NCBI GenBank assembly: GCA_003990745.1
Contig: RBNI01000490.1
Coordinates: 1 to 30,408, forward strand
Source: Jimgerdemannia flammicorona
Taxonomy: Eukaryota; Mucoromycota; Endogonomycetes; Endogonales; Endogonaceae
DNA length: 30,408 bases
Reading direction: 5' to 3'
The position numbers and the translations under genes were made by a program. Below are positions 29,484 to 30,408 of the stretch, in pieces; position 1 is the stretch's first letter; every line of letters begins with the position of its first letter. Under the pieces are notes generated by a model. That model had not been told where the DNA came from. It saw only the letters and a program-made list of their open reading frames with translations, and made no database searches.

Positions 29484-29948
29484 TGTAACAGTTCTAGTTT
29501 CTTTAAGAGGAAGTAGCTAAATCTGGAAGTTCTGGTTGGCCTAAAGTAGCTTGAAGAGATACTTAAAGGTTCAAGTGTTCTTAAAGGAATTCTGAGAGAA
29601 AATATTCTGAGCTTTATTTAGGTAGAGAATAAGGATATTTATATATGATCTGAAAGAAAGATCTGGAAGGATCTTGGAAAAAAAGAGAAATGCCAAAAAA
29701 TAGGTTCTCAGCAAAGCTGACTAATACTATTCTACAATGTTCCAAAAGGTTCCATAACTAGCTGAGATAAGATCCTTAGTACTAAAGAAAGACAAGAATG
29801 TTCTAGTGGTGTCTGGGCACTGAGAGAAGGTTTCTAAGCAAGTAGAGGGTGCCAGAACATAGTAGAATGTTCAAGAAATGATAAGAAAAGACTGACTAAA
29901 AGATGTGAAAAATGTACTAAGACTAAATATGACTGTGAAATTGTTACA
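29484..29948 (-). repeat. 5' LTR of element C (465 bp)
   Basis: Same ends and length as 23836-24300. TATAAATA (29643-29636) and AATAAA (29618-29613) on the minus strand; GAATGTTC on the plus strand at 29796-29803 and 29865-29872. Confidence 0.92.
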
Positions 29949-30408
29949 TAGCCTATCTACTTATAGAGAGTGCCAATCCTCCAGAACATATTTTATAGTA
30001 GTAGCATCAGTCCCACCCTCCTCCTCACTCCATAGTCCACTCCATCTCTTCTTCAATAAGCCTAGAATATCTTGTAAACTATGGACCAGCAGACCATCAG
30101 AATCAAGAACTCTCTTCTATTGCTACCTCACTCTCCTTATCTGAAGGGACCTTGAAAGAAACTTAGAGAGCCTCTCTCTCTCCTCCAGCCCCTGTTAGTG
30201 TAGTCATATAGCCAAACTCCACACTTGTATCTCCTCCTCCTCTCTCAACATCTATTGCAACTCTACAACCTCCAGCTTTGCCCACATTACTCTCCAGTTC
30301 TCCACCCCCTCTAGGGTCAAGAGCTCCACCCAATTCTCCAAAAGCCCAACCAATCTAGCAGAAGCCTAGGCTACTCTCCTCTTTCTCTGCCTTCCTTTCA
30401 CCTTGCCA
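29949..30408. other. Pyrimidine-rich right flank, no gene seen
   Basis: Starts with TAGCC, the right target duplication of C. The plus strand is strongly enriched in C and T with runs of CTCTCTCTC and CTCCTCCTC. Short open frames here lack any recognisable feature. Confidence 0.5.

Larger units (their letters stand above)
23836..29948 (-). mobile_element. Element C: complete minus-strand Ty3/gypsy chromovirus
   Basis: Two 465-bp LTRs with perfect ends TGTAACA/TGTTACA bound a minus-strand gag-pol with dUTPase and chromodomain. A polypurine tract and a primer-binding site sit where expected. It has no third ORF: only about 270 bp separate pol from the polypurine tract. LTR differences are almost all transitions; I noticed only one clear transversion (A/C near 24126 and 29774). 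Confidence 0.93.

Noticed and set aside
29905..30144. 79-codon frame at the right edge
   Set aside because: Begins inside the C LTR and runs into pyrimidine-rich flank; no protein features.

Overview
The window is a retrotransposon graveyard from a eukaryote, most likely a filamentous fungus. It holds no recognisable host gene, rRNA, tRNA or CRISPR array. Almost all of it is made of three families of Ty3/gypsy LTR retrotransposons, called A, B and C here. The fungal call rests on the type of gypsy/chromovirus pol and on the decay pattern. Nearly every in-frame stop is a C:G to T:A change of an Arg, Gln or Trp codon (CGA>TGA, CAG/CAA>TAG/TAA, TGG>TAG/TGA), as expected from RIP-like mutation or 5-methylcytosine deamination. 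The species cannot be named from the sequence.

Layout. 1-185: AT-rich flank. 186-305: array of 10-bp palindromes (GATTCGAATC, CATCCGGATG) abutting a broken element. 306-7354: copy A1, lacking its 5' LTR and gag start, with gag-pol, a small post-pol frame, a third ORF and an LTR. 6879-23587: copy A2, which shares that LTR with A1 and ends in an LTR fragment. 7968-17237: complete element B, inserted into the gag of A2 with a 5-bp target duplication (GACTG) and LTRs of 829 and 858 bp. 23588-23835: unassigned flank. 23836-29948: complete element C on the minus strand, with two 465-bp LTRs and a 5-bp target duplication (CAGCC/TAGCC). 29949-30408: pyrimidine-rich flank.

The most interesting content is shared between families. 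(1) All three encode a trimeric-type dUTPase domain inside gag-pol, but its place differs: after protease in A, before protease in B and C. (2) A and B share a Cys/His cluster with identical spacing, on the N-terminal side of the dUTPase in A and on the C-terminal side in B. (3) A and B share a third ORF downstream of integrase (284 aa in A; about 276 codons, frameshifted, in B). It has no visible membrane or envelope features, and each copy has a TATA box 72-87 bp upstream of its ATG, suggesting its own transcript. (4) In all three LTR families a TATA box lies 23-27 bp before an AATAAA signal. The A2 third ORF (22563-23417) and the dUTPase segments of A1 and A2 are the only long coding pieces that remain open.

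Inferred history: A1 and A2 became joined through a common LTR; B then inserted into A2 gag, and C inserted downstream. All copies were later, and partly beforehand, mutated by cytosine transitions. All family assignments are from motif reading only; no database search was made.
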